From Polynucleobacter sp. UK-Gri1-W3 (lineage in GTDB: Bacteria; Pseudomonadota; Gammaproteobacteria; Burkholderiales; Burkholderiaceae), in contig NZ_JACVQA010000008.1 of assembly GCF_018881595.1 (NCBI RefSeq), forward strand, positions 228,061-292,060: 64,000 nt of DNA, given 5' to 3'. This document shows, piece by piece, positions 48,511-57,349 of this stretch (position 1 is the stretch's first letter; each line of letters starts with the position of its first letter). The notes below the pieces were generated by a model. That model saw only the letters and a list, made by a program, of their open reading frames with translations, did no database searches and was not told the origin of the DNA. The position numbers were made by a program, and so were the translations under genes.

Positions 48511-49221
48511 TTACCCAGCAACACTTAAAGGACTCCATACGGGGTCCTTTTTACTTGCCTTAGCGATTTCGGCCAAGATTTTTTCATGACACTGCAAGTC
48601 ATCATCCGAAGCAGTTAATACCTTGAGGCTAGTTGGCAATGCTTTGGTGTGTCCAGTAGAGTCTGTGCCAACCGTATAGTCAATGAGATCAATAGATAAA
48701 TCTTCCTGACCTCTGGTCATTGATACATAGACTTCAGCTAATAATTGGGCATCCAATAAAGCGCCGTGCAAAGTTCGGTGTTTATTACTGATAGAAAAAC
48801 GTTCGCATAGTGCATCCAAAGAATTTCTCTTGCCCGGAAACATTTGGCGCGCATCTAGTAAGGTATCGGTAACCTTTGCTGCGAGGTTGCGAAAGGGTGG
48901 ACGCTTGAGCAACGCAAATTCATTATCCAAAAATCCTAAGTCAAATGCTGCGTTATGAATGACAATTTCAGCGCCATCTACAAACTCAATCAGCTGCTCA
49001 ACGATATTGGCAAAAACTGGTTTATCAGATAAAAATTCTCTAGATAATCCGTGTACTGCATAAGCGCCTGCATCAATGTCACGCTCTGGATTAATGTAGT
49101 AATGAAAGGTTCTATCGGTTAAGCGGCGACCAACCATTTCGACGCAACCAATTTCAATAATGCGGTCGCCCGTGGCTGGATTTAGACCAGTAGTTTCAGT
49201 ATCGAGAATGACTTGACGCAT
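48511..49221 (-). CDS. dnaQ: DNA polymerase III epsilon subunit (proofreading exonuclease)
   Basis: 236 aa. 3'-5' exonuclease of the replicative polymerase. Exo I motif ILDTETTG (Asp7, Glu9), Exo II in VIHNAAFDLGFL, and Exo IIIe in HRTLHGALLDAQLLAEVY are intact. The C-terminal half contains the polymerase-binding tail. Its ATG overlaps the stop of the RND permease gene (TAATG), so translation is coupled to that operon. In E. coli and many relatives dnaQ lies next to rnhA; here an RND pump separates them. Confidence 0.94.
   Translation of the reverse strand: MRQVILDTETTGLNPATGDRIIEIGCVEMVGRRLTDRTFHYYINPERDIDAGAYAVHGLSREFLSDKPVFANIVEQLIEFVDGAEIVIHNAAFDLGFLDNEFALLKRPPFRNLAAKVTDTLLDARQMFPGKRNSLDALCERFSISNKHRTLHGALLDAQLLAEVYVSMTRGQEDLSIDLIDYTVGTDSTGHTKALPTSLKVLTASDDDLQCHEKILAEIAKASKKDPVWSPLSVAG
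48527..48552 (+). terminator. Terminator of the ttuC-like gene, inside dnaQ
   Basis: AAAGGACTCC (48527-48536) pairs with GGGGTCCTTT (48541-48550) over ten positions with one G-T pair, loop ATAC, followed by five T. The stem lies inside the last codons of the convergent dnaQ gene. Confidence 0.85.
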
Positions 49222-52200
49222 TAGGTTCCCTCAAGAACGGAAGGTGGAATTTCCATCGGACCATTACCGGCGTATTTATCGAGATAAAGGTAGATTACTG
49301 GAGTAATGATCAGCGTGACGAATTGTGAAAAGATCAACCCGCCAGCAACGCTAATACCTAATGGTTGACGTAACTCTGCACCAGCACCAAGTCCGAATGC
49401 AATGGGTAGTGCTCCCATTAAAGCGGCAATGGTTGTCATCATAATAGGACGGAAACGCAAAATGCATGCTTCACGAATGGCTTTTTCAGGAGACATGCCA
49501 TGGTTGCGTTGAGCATCTAAAGCAAAGTCAATCATTAAAATCGCATTTTTCTTAACAATGCCGATTAATAATAGGATGCCGATCGAGGCGACGATGGTTA
49601 GCTCAAAACCAAAGATGCGCAAAGCAAGGATGGCGCCAATGGCAGCAGATGGCAAGCCGGCCAAAATAGTCAGTGGATGAATGTAACTCTCGTAAAGCAC
49701 GCCAAGTAATATATAAATTACACCCAGAGCCGAAAGAATTAGGATCAACTGACCTGATTGGTTGCTTTTAAATACTGCTGCATCCCCGCCGTAACTCGTA
49801 ATGATGGAAGCGGGTAAGCTAATTTCTTTTGTATATTCCTCTATCTTCTTAGTTGCGTCACCAAGAAAAACATCGGGAGCCAAATTAAATGACAGGGTTA
49901 CAGCCGGAATTTGGCCTTGATGGTTCACGGCGGTTGGACCAATTGCACGAGTGAAGCTAGCTACGCTAGATAGTGGAATAAGTTTATCCGTTGCGCGACC
50001 TCTCACAAAAATCTTATTGAGATCAGCCTCGTATTGACGATCTTCTTCAGCAGCTTCTAGGATGACGTAATAGGTATTAACCGGTGTGTAGATAGTGGAT
50101 ACCTGCTTCTCACCATAGGCAGAGTAGAGAGCTGTACGAATATCGGCAATCGTAACGCCGGCACTAGCGGCTTTTTCACGATCAATATTGATCTCAACGT
50201 TAAGTCCTTTTAACTGTGAGTCGCTTGTTACGTCGCGAAAAAGGGGGTCAGCTCGCATCTTTTGCATCAGCTTATCCGCCCATTCATTCACACCCTCGAA
50301 GCCAACGCTTTGCAATGTAAATTGGTAGCGACTTTTACTATTTTTGCCGCCTAGCTGTAAGTTTTGAACGGGACGCATATAGACCTGAAGCCCAGGGATC
50401 TCTTTGAATTTATTTCTTAAGCCCTCCATCACCTGAGCCATCTTAGCGCGATCACCCTTAGGCTTTAGGATGATAAAAATCCTGCCAGTGTTGTAGCCTG
50501 AGCTTGCGCCACCGCCGATGACTGAAATAGAGCTATCCACATTCGGATCGTTATTCACCAGCTCTGCAGCTCTATCTTGAAGGGCCAACATCGCTTTAAA
50601 GGAAATATCTTCAGAAGCCTCAGTGGTTGCTTGAATTTGCCCAATATCTTCTTCAGGAAAGAAACCCTTTGGACTATAGACAAACATCAACACAGTAATA
50701 ACAAAGGTGGAAAGGGCGCCCCATAACACCTTTTTGCGATTATTGAGGGCAAGATCAAGATAGTGAATATAGGTTTTCAGTGCCCAATCAAAGATGCGAT
50801 CAAACTTCTTATTGATAGCGTATTCCTTGGCATGCCGACCTGGTTTTGGCAGGAAGCGACTACAAAGCATTGGGACAACCGTAAGCGATACAACTGCTGA
50901 CACCAGAATAGAAAGTGAAACGACTACCGCAAATTCTCTAAAGAGAAGACCAATAGGGCCGGCCATAAAGAAGAGCGGGATAAATACAGCCACTAAAGAA
51001 ATGGAAATGGAGATGATCGTAAAGCCAACTTCTTTACTGCCTTTAAGGGATGCCTTCAGAGGGTCCATGCCTTCTTCAACATAGCGCATGATATTTTCAA
51101 GCACCACAATTGCATCATCAACCACCAAGCCCACAGCAAGCGTAATGCCTAGAAGGGAGATGTTGTCTAAGCTATACCCCAAAAAATAGAGCAAAAAGAA
51201 CGCCCCGATCAGGGAGATTGGAAGACTAATAGAAGGAATAATCGTCGCTGAAACATGTTTCAGGAATAAGAAAATCACCATGACAACCAACAAGATTGTT
51301 AAAGCCAATGTGAGATTAACGTCATGTATCGCTTCCAGAATAGAAAGCGAGCGGTCATTCAACAATTGCATGCGGACCGATTCAGGCATCTGTTTTTGCA
51401 ATTGCGGCAACAGTGCCTTAACTGAGTTCACTACATCGACCGTATTTGCACTTGGTTGACGCAAAACTGCAATCGCAATAGAGCGTTCACCATTTGAGCT
51501 AGCTAATGTCTTAACGTCCTCATAACTTTCAATGACGTCGGCAACATCCTTAAGATAGATCGGAAGACCATTTTTTTGACTAACAATTAAATTGGCAAAC
51601 TCTTCAGGCCTTACTAGCTGAGGATTGGCATAAATAGTAATTGCCTGACGGGGCCCATCTAAAACTCCAACAGGACTATTGGAATTTGCTTTGTTAATCG
51701 CAACCGCGAGATCGTCAATTGTGAGATTGCGGTTAGCAAGGGCATCTGGATGAACGCGCACGCGAACGGCATAGCGCTTTGCACCATATACGAGAACTTG
51801 CGCTACACCACTAATAGTTGATAGGTTTGGTGAAAGTAAATTTTCTGCGTATTGATTGAGGTCTGAGAGGCTAATGGATGGCGAACTCATTCTCACGACT
51901 AGAACAGGGGTATCTGCTGGATTAATCTTTCGGTAGGACGGTGGTACCGTCATTTCAATCGGCAAGCGCTTTTGGGCTCTCAACAAGGCTGCTTGTACAT
52001 CAACTGCTGCTTTATCAATATCGCGGTCGTTATTGAATTCCAGTGTAATGCTGGTGCTTCCCAAGGAATTGGTGGAGCTGATAACAGTGATGCCATCAAT
52101 CGTCGAAAATTCTTTTTCAAGCGGCAGGGCCACCGAGGCTGCCATATTTTCCGGTGATGCACCTGGCAAAGATGCGCTTACCGAAATAACGGGTGTATTA

Positions 52201-52319
52201 AAACTGGGTAGCGCAGCTACCGGAATTTTCATGTAGGCAACAGCACCTGCGATGACTGTTGCTATCGAGAGCAACACCGTCATTACAGGGCGCCGAATAC
52301 ATAATTCGGAGAGTGTCAT
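49221..52319 (-). CDS. RND efflux transporter permease (HAE1, MdtB/MdtC-like)
   Basis: 1032 aa, full length. Twelve expected spans, two large periplasmic porter regions and the proton-relay segment LAVGLVVDDAIVVLEN (Asp pair in the fourth span). The tail ALMGALPIAFGLGAGAELRQPLG and MIDFALDA are typical of HAE1. It exports drugs or cellular compounds using proton motive force, as a trimer. Start overlaps the adaptor stop (ATGA); its own stop overlaps dnaQ. No outer-membrane TolC-type gene is close by. Confidence 0.94.
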   Translation of the reverse strand: MTLSELCIRRPVMTVLLSIATVIAGAVAYMKIPVAALPSFNTPVISVSASLPGASPENMAASVALPLEKEFSTIDGITVISSTNSLGSTSITLEFNNDRDIDKAAVDVQAALLRAQKRLPIEMTVPPSYRKINPADTPVLVVRMSSPSISLSDLNQYAENLLSPNLSTISGVAQVLVYGAKRYAVRVRVHPDALANRNLTIDDLAVAINKANSNSPVGVLDGPRQAITIYANPQLVRPEEFANLIVSQKNGLPIYLKDVADVIESYEDVKTLASSNGERSIAIAVLRQPSANTVDVVNSVKALLPQLQKQMPESVRMQLLNDRSLSILEAIHDVNLTLALTILLVVMVIFLFLKHVSATIIPSISLPISLIGAFFLLYFLGYSLDNISLLGITLAVGLVVDDAIVVLENIMRYVEEGMDPLKASLKGSKEVGFTIISISISLVAVFIPLFFMAGPIGLLFREFAVVVSLSILVSAVVSLTVVPMLCSRFLPKPGRHAKEYAINKKFDRIFDWALKTYIHYLDLALNNRKKVLWGALSTFVITVLMFVYSPKGFFPEEDIGQIQATTEASEDISFKAMLALQDRAAELVNNDPNVDSSISVIGGGASSGYNTGRIFIILKPKGDRAKMAQVMEGLRNKFKEIPGLQVYMRPVQNLQLGGKNSKSRYQFTLQSVGFEGVNEWADKLMQKMRADPLFRDVTSDSQLKGLNVEINIDREKAASAGVTIADIRTALYSAYGEKQVSTIYTPVNTYYVILEAAEEDRQYEADLNKIFVRGRATDKLIPLSSVASFTRAIGPTAVNHQGQIPAVTLSFNLAPDVFLGDATKKIEEYTKEISLPASIITSYGGDAAVFKSNQSGQLILILSALGVIYILLGVLYESYIHPLTILAGLPSAAIGAILALRIFGFELTIVASIGILLLIGIVKKNAILMIDFALDAQRNHGMSPEKAIREACILRFRPIMMTTIAALMGALPIAFGLGAGAELRQPLGISVAGGLIFSQFVTLIITPVIYLYLDKYAGNGPMEIPPSVLEGT

Positions 52320-53626
52320 TTTTTTTCTGGGGCGGTTGTAGTTGTTGAGGCGGCGCTTGTTTGTGGGGCAGCAGATTTATCTTCCCGGACTTTGCTTCCC
52401 GGACGCAAATTCTGCTTACCTTCAACCACCACTCTATCGCCGGCTTCTATACCGGTAACGACTGACGATCCTTGATAGTCATAAACGACTTTCACTGGTT
52501 TGGCGACTGCTTTGCCATCTTTATCGATGACATAGACGAGTTTTCCGCGGGGATTAATTACTACTGCTTGTGATGGAATAGCTAACGCATCCTTCAGAGT
52601 ATTGGCTACAAGAGATACTCGAGCAAATTCACCTGGCAAGAGTGTTTTTGAGTCATTTGGAATTTGTGCTTTTACGCGCACTGCTGCAATCGAAGGATCA
52701 ACTTGGTTATCAACAACCAGTACTTTTCCTTCGTAAGCTCTTTTGCCGCTGTCGCCTACAGTTACTGTAACGCTCATCGCATCACCATCCAATTGATTCT
52801 CTAAGATGATGGGAATATCTTTTTCTGGAATTACAAATTGAACATTAATTGGATTCAATTGAGTAATGGTCACCATAGATCCAACACTTGAGGTTGCAGT
52901 TGAGCTGGTCGCGGTGGAAACAATATTGCTGGCTTGAACTAATGAACCAGGGAACACATTGACGATACCCGCACGACCATCAATGGGAGACTTAATGTAA
53001 TCAAAAGAAAGCTGCACCTCTGCCGCTCGTGCTGCCGCTTGTGCTGATTTAGCGTTAGCCAATGTAGTTTCTAGAGCGGCTGTAGAAATAAAGTTTTTAG
53101 AGACTAATTCTTTGGCACGCAAATATTGCTTTTGAGCATCATCTGCAAGGGCTTTAAGCTTCTCGTAGTTCGCTTTGTCATTGCGGTCATCTAGGGTGAA
53201 CAGTAGGTCACCGGCTTTAACCTCTTGACCATCTTTAACTTCAATCTTGGCTACGGTATTGGTAACCATTGGACGAATATCAACAATACTGTTGGAGACG
53301 ATCGTGCCAGTGGCCTCAATGATGAGAGGAATATCTTTCTTCTCAACTACAACGGAGGTAATGGTTACTGGACCGCCTGATTTTTCAGAAGCGGGGAAGA
53401 AATAATCGTAAGCCTTAGAACCAGTGTAAAGAACAATCAGCACCAATAAGATGCGCCACTTAAATTTCACTACAAATGATTTAACGGTTGGGTAGTCCAA
53501 CTGCTTAAGCTTATTAAATCGAGGAGAGTGTTGCTGCCATAGTGCACATAGGCGGGCTTTGCCGCTACTTTTGAATTGCACGAGTTTTGCAACGGCCTTG
53601 TCGAGTGAAGATTCTATTTTTGACAC
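52316..53626 (-). CDS. RND efflux periplasmic adaptor (membrane-fusion protein)
   Basis: 436 aa, GTG start with ACGAGA nearby. A long basic N-terminus, one membrane span (about 55-72), then the lipoyl and hairpin regions (IRPMVTNTVAKIEVKDGQEV, DDRNDKANYEKLKAL) and beta-barrel (LLPGEFARVSLVANTL). MdtA-like. A Thr/Ser/Ala-rich tail is probably disordered. It links the permease to an outer-membrane channel. First gene of the pump-dnaQ operon. Confidence 0.92.
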   Translation of the reverse strand: MSKIESSLDKAVAKLVQFKSSGKARLCALWQQHSPRFNKLKQLDYPTVKSFVVKFKWRILLVLIVLYTGSKAYDYFFPASEKSGGPVTITSVVVEKKDIPLIIEATGTIVSNSIVDIRPMVTNTVAKIEVKDGQEVKAGDLLFTLDDRNDKANYEKLKALADDAQKQYLRAKELVSKNFISTAALETTLANAKSAQAAARAAEVQLSFDYIKSPIDGRAGIVNVFPGSLVQASNIVSTATSSTATSSVGSMVTITQLNPINVQFVIPEKDIPIILENQLDGDAMSVTVTVGDSGKRAYEGKVLVVDNQVDPSIAAVRVKAQIPNDSKTLLPGEFARVSLVANTLKDALAIPSQAVVINPRGKLVYVIDKDGKAVAKPVKVVYDYQGSSVVTGIEAGDRVVVEGKQNLRPGSKVREDKSAAPQTSAASTTTTAPEKK

Positions 53627-53703
53627 AGTCTCGTTTTTCTTGGTTTTATGTTGGTTTTAGATGTTTCTAAGCTATTTAGGGCTGAACCATTCTCTCATAA
53701 GAT

Positions 53704-53738
53704 GGCTAAAAAGGAGGGCATCGACGTGCGTGCGCCCT
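53704..53738 (-). terminator. Possible terminator after rnhA
   Basis: On the minus strand AGGGC (53738-53734) and GCCCT (53719-53715) pair, followed by CCTTTTTAG. The five-pair GC stem has a 14-base loop, and its first arm covers the rnhA stop codon. Confidence 0.5.
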
Positions 53739-54210
53739 ATGGCAAAAACTCCTCAACACCCTTATTTGCCAACTGGTCGGCCAGCTCATTGCCGGGGTGT
53801 CCGTTATGACCTCTAACCCAATGCCAGGAGATTTCATGGTCTGGGAGGAGGGCGTCTAGCTCTTGCCAAAGATCGGCATTTTTAACCGGATCTTTGCTGG
53901 CCGTTTTCCAACCCCTTTTTTTCCAGCCCTCAAGCCATTCGGTTACGCCTTTTTGAACATATTGGGAGTCAGTCCAGAGCTCTACGGTACTACGCTGTTT
54001 TAGGGCTTTTAAGGCAAAAATGACCGCGCAAATCTCCATACGGTTGTTGGTGGTGAGCTTTTCACCCCCATGAATATGCTTTTCGTGACCTCCAGATCGC
54101 AAAACAGCCCCCCAACCCCCAGGCCCAGGATTGCCTTTACAGGCCCCGTCGGTATAAATCACGATGTGGGGGTGGTTTGGTTGGTTAATGTGGGCTTTTG
54201 AATGCGACAT
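53737..54210 (-). CDS. rnhA: Ribonuclease HI
   Basis: 157 aa. Cuts RNA in RNA-DNA hybrids. Catalytic carboxylates: Asp21 in [16 protein letters not shown], Glu59 in NRMEICAV, Asp80 in LWTDSQYV and the C-terminal Asp in GNELADQLA, with His in WVRGHNGH. An N-terminal extension of about a dozen residues precedes the fold. Part of the mltD-gloB-methyltransferase-rnhA-dnaQ neighbourhood. Confidence 0.97.
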   Translation of the reverse strand: MSHSKAHINQPNHPHIVIYTDGACKGNPGPGGWGAVLRSGGHEKHIHGGEKLTTNNRMEICAVIFALKALKQRSTVELWTDSQYVQKGVTEWLEGWKKRGWKTASKDPVKNADLWQELDALLPDHEISWHWVRGHNGHPGNELADQLANKGVEEFLP

Positions 54211-54240
54211 GGTGATAATTTACTTGGTTGCTTGGTGTAG

Positions 54241-55065
54241 TTACTTAGGGTTTAGAGTTGCTACTTTTGAGGTTTTTTGAATATTGCTTCGCTCAGCGGC
54301 AGGAGTTAATTGCTGAATAGCTGGAATTCTCACTAATGAAGCGGGACCAATGAGGCGCATGCCTTTTTGCCTTTTTATAGCCGAAACTAAAAAAACTGCA
54401 CCAAATATAGGCCACCAACGATTTCCCATCTTTTCGAGAAAGTTCATTCTCCCCATGACAGATTCGCCTTGCAATGGGAATTTATAACAACCAAAGTGGC
54501 CGCGATCTAAAGAAAAGTTGAGTAACTCGAGCCAGTCTTTAATGCGAATAAGACTGATGAATTGACCATCCCTGGGAAGGTAGGGATTGCCTATCAATCT
54601 ACTGAGGTACTGTCTTGCGCCCCATAGACTTGCAGGATTAAAACCAGAAATGATTAAGCGGCCCTCAGGTCTAAGCACTCGATCTACTTCACGCAATATT
54701 TGATGTGGGTCAGCAGCAAACTCTAAAACGTGGGGCAAGACAATTAAATCTAGGCTCTCATTTGCAAACGGAAGTTCAGTGGGGTTGCCTTCAATCAAGT
54801 GCCAGTTGTAACGAGCGGCGTTAGTAAGGCTATCGTTTGAATGAATCAAGATGGCGTGCAAAGGCATCCGATTTTCAACTAAGGTGTTTATTTGAGGTAG
54901 CCCAATTTGGACAGCATGAAAGCCAAAGACGTCAGCCACAATTTGGTCAAAACAGTGCTGCTCCCAGGCCAGAACATAGCGTCCAGGGGGTGATTGAAGC
55001 CATTTTTCCCATGAGCTCCAGGGAGGTGCAGGCATCTGAGAGGGGATGGGTGGGGTTGGTATCAT
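54241..55065 (-). CDS. Class I SAM-dependent methyltransferase-like protein (YafS-like)
   Basis: 274 aa. The Methyltransf_11 pattern is clear downstream: SLDLIVLPHVLEFAADPHQI and VLRPEGRLIISGF, but the SAM-binding motif I is degenerate (HAVQIGLPQI in place of a Gly-rich LDxGxGxG). E. coli yafS occupies the same place beside gloB and has similar features. Start is ATG 55065; ATG 55035, ten codons in, is possible. No ribosome site is seen for either. It is divergent from gloB with six bases between the ATGs. Substrate unknown; it may be catalytically weak. Confidence 0.85.
   Translation of the reverse strand: MIPTPPIPSQMPAPPWSSWEKWLQSPPGRYVLAWEQHCFDQIVADVFGFHAVQIGLPQINTLVENRMPLHAILIHSNDSLTNAARYNWHLIEGNPTELPFANESLDLIVLPHVLEFAADPHQILREVDRVLRPEGRLIISGFNPASLWGARQYLSRLIGNPYLPRDGQFISLIRIKDWLELLNFSLDRGHFGCYKFPLQGESVMGRMNFLEKMGNRWWPIFGAVFLVSAIKRQKGMRLIGPASLVRIPAIQQLTPAAERSNIQKTSKVATLNPK
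55060..55065 (+). promoter_or_regulatory. Possible -10 box of gloB overlapping the divergent start codon
   Basis: TATCAT ends six bases before ATG 55072 of gloB. The CAT of this hexamer is also the start codon of the opposite methyltransferase gene. No good -35 is seen. Confidence 0.4.
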
Positions 55066-55071
55066 CGGTGT

Positions 55072-55881
55072 ATGGATAAGAATACTTTATTGCAGGTCTG
55101 GCCAATACCGGCTTTTGATGATAACTATATTTGGTGCATCCACGATGGCATTTCTGCTTTAGTAGTTGATCCAGGCGATTCTGCGCCAGTCCTTGAATAT
55201 TTAAAGTCAAGCAAATTGACTCTCAAGGGAATTTTAATAACCCATCACCACGCCGATCACACTGGCGGCATTCTCAATCTGTTGCAAAACCTGGGGACTG
55301 ATATTCCCGTATGGGGTCCAGTAGGGGACAACATCCCCGGTAGAACTGTTGTTGTTATGCAGGATGACAAGGTAGAAATTCCTGAGCCTCGTATAAGTTT
55401 TAAAGTGTTTGAAGTGCCTGGGCACACCTTAAGTCACATTTCCTATTTTGCAAATATGCAGGCTAATGTTGTTGAACCTATACTTTTTTGTGGCGACACT
55501 CTTTTTGCATCGGGCTGTGGCAGATTATTTGAGGGCACTCCAACACAAATGTCAGAGTCGCTCGGAAAGTTTGCGGCATTACCAAAAAATACCTTGGTTT
55601 ACTGCACTCATGAATACACCTTGTCGAATATTCGTTTTGCCCTAGCGGTAGAACCAAATAATCTCAACCTGATTTCATGGTCGGAGCAAGCCAAATCCCT
55701 TCGTGAGCAAGGTCTACCAACCCTCCCAACAACCATTGGTCAGGAGCTTCAAGTCAACCCCTTTATGCGTTGCGATCAACCAGAAGTTATTGCAATGGCT
55801 AAAGAGGTTTCAGGTCAAACTACTTTGCCGAGTCCTGCACATGTACTAGCGGTTATTCGCGCCTGGAAAGATCGTTTCTGA
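55072..55881 (+). CDS. gloB: Hydroxyacylglutathione hydrolase (glyoxalase II)
   Basis: 269 aa metallo-beta-lactamase fold. The binuclear metal site is ITHHHADHTGG (His58, His60, Asp62, His63), with further ligands in VPGHTLSHISY and FCGDTLFASGCGRLFEG, then THEYTLSNI. Hydrolyses S-lactoylglutathione in methylglyoxal detoxification. Its stop overlaps the transglycosylase start (TGATG). Confidence 0.96.
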   Translation: MDKNTLLQVWPIPAFDDNYIWCIHDGISALVVDPGDSAPVLEYLKSSKLTLKGILITHHHADHTGGILNLLQNLGTDIPVWGPVGDNIPGRTVVVMQDDKVEIPEPRISFKVFEVPGHTLSHISYFANMQANVVEPILFCGDTLFASGCGRLFEGTPTQMSESLGKFAALPKNTLVYCTHEYTLSNIRFALAVEPNNLNLISWSEQAKSLREQGLPTLPTTIGQELQVNPFMRCDQPEVIAMAKEVSGQTTLPSPAHVLAVIRAWKDRF

Positions 55882-57317
55882 TGCGAATGATGTATGCAGC
55901 AATATTCATTGCTGCCTTCTTAAGCGGATGTGCGAGCACTGGAGATTGGTCTTCGGACACTCCAACGAAAGCAAATACAAAGGCTTCCAGGGCTACAAGA
56001 GTTAATCTCAAAAATCAATCCGTTAGCAAGGTTTATGCACCTTCTGACAATCTATGGATTCGTATACGTGATGGTTTTCAAATGGAGCCACTGAATACTC
56101 CGCTGGAAATAGAGCAGGTACGCTGGTTGGCTGCCAGACCAGATTACGTCAATCGCTCCATGACGCGCTCTTCTCGCTACTTGTTTTACATTGTTCAGGA
56201 AGTAAATGCCCGCAATATGCCAACAGAAATTGCACTGCTGCCATTTGTTGAGAGTGCTTTTGTAACGAATGCTAAATCTAGTGCTAAGGCAGTTGGACTA
56301 TGGCAATTTATGCCCGCTACAGGAAAAGACTTTCGCTTAACTCAAAATGTTTTTAGGGATGAGCGTCGAGATATTGTGCAGTCGACTGATGCAGCATTAG
56401 ATTACTTGCAGCGCCTTAATAACCAATTTGGCAGCTGGGAGCTTGCGCTCGCTGCCTATAACTGGGGTGCTGGAAATATTTCCAAGGCTCAAAAGCGTAA
56501 TATTGCTGCAGGCTTGCCAACGGATTATGAGAGTTTGACCTTGCCGCGCGAGACCCGTAATTACGTTCCTAAGTTGATGGCTTATCGACAAATTGTTTTG
56601 GATCCTCAGGCTTACGGAATTGTTTTGCCTGAACTTGAAAATCACCCATACTTTGTTGCGGTGGATGTTGGTAGTGATATTGATGTGGCATTGGTAATTA
56701 AGTTAGCCGAAATACCTACAGATGAATTTCATAGCCTAAATCCATCTTTTAATAAGCCCGTAATTTTGAGTAATGCTAATCAGCAAATTCTGTTGCCGTT
56801 CGCCCATGCAGAAATCTTTCAAGACAATCTAAAGCAATACACCAAGCCACTATCTTCATGGACGGCCGTGCAGGTTGCTAAAACAGAAAGCGTTGACCAG
56901 GCAGCAAAAACCTTAGGTGTCGATGTCGAAACGTTAAGAGAGGTAAATGGCATACCTAGGGGCATGCGCATTCGGTCAGGCTCAACGGTTTTGATACCTA
57001 AAACAAGTCGCCGACCAGGGGATGTATCGTCTGCCATGGCTGAAAACGCAAGTCTGAGTCTGGAAAAACCAGCACCACCCACGCCAAAGTGTCCAAAGCC
57101 TGTTAAGGGGGCTAAAGGTACTAAACCTGCTAAGTGTGCTCCAGCGAGTGCCTCAAAAACTGCCGAAAAGGGCGCTTCTAAGGGTAATTCTTCAGACAAA
57201 AATGCTGCATCTCAGCATAAATCCGCATCGACAGGGCTTGCAAAATCTGCGAGAAATGGTAGTTCAGCCACCTCTAGCGCTAATAGCAGCAGTAAAGGGG
57301 CGAACAAAGGCCAGTAA
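55881..57317 (+). CDS. mltD: Lytic transglycosylase MltD-like lipoprotein with LysM domain
   Basis: 478 aa. Signal peptide with lipobox LSGC (Cys17), so lipid-anchored. SLT domain at about 110-240, with catalytic Glu124 in PFVESAFVTN and the GLWQFMPATGKDF and ALAAYNWGAGN motifs. One LysM-type repeat at about 325-375. The last hundred residues are a low-complexity Lys/Ser/Ala/Pro tail. It cleaves peptidoglycan to 1,6-anhydromuropeptides. Shares the gloB transcript. Confidence 0.93.
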   Translation: MRMMYAAIFIAAFLSGCASTGDWSSDTPTKANTKASRATRVNLKNQSVSKVYAPSDNLWIRIRDGFQMEPLNTPLEIEQVRWLAARPDYVNRSMTRSSRYLFYIVQEVNARNMPTEIALLPFVESAFVTNAKSSAKAVGLWQFMPATGKDFRLTQNVFRDERRDIVQSTDAALDYLQRLNNQFGSWELALAAYNWGAGNISKAQKRNIAAGLPTDYESLTLPRETRNYVPKLMAYRQIVLDPQAYGIVLPELENHPYFVAVDVGSDIDVALVIKLAEIPTDEFHSLNPSFNKPVILSNANQQILLPFAHAEIFQDNLKQYTKPLSSWTAVQVAKTESVDQAAKTLGVDVETLREVNGIPRGMRIRSGSTVLIPKTSRRPGDVSSAMAENASLSLEKPAPPTPKCPKPVKGAKGTKPAKCAPASASKTAEKGASKGNSSDKNAASQHKSASTGLAKSARNGSSATSSANSSSKGANKGQ

Positions 57318-57349
57318 TTCAAGTAACTTTTTAAGAAATCAGGTTGACC

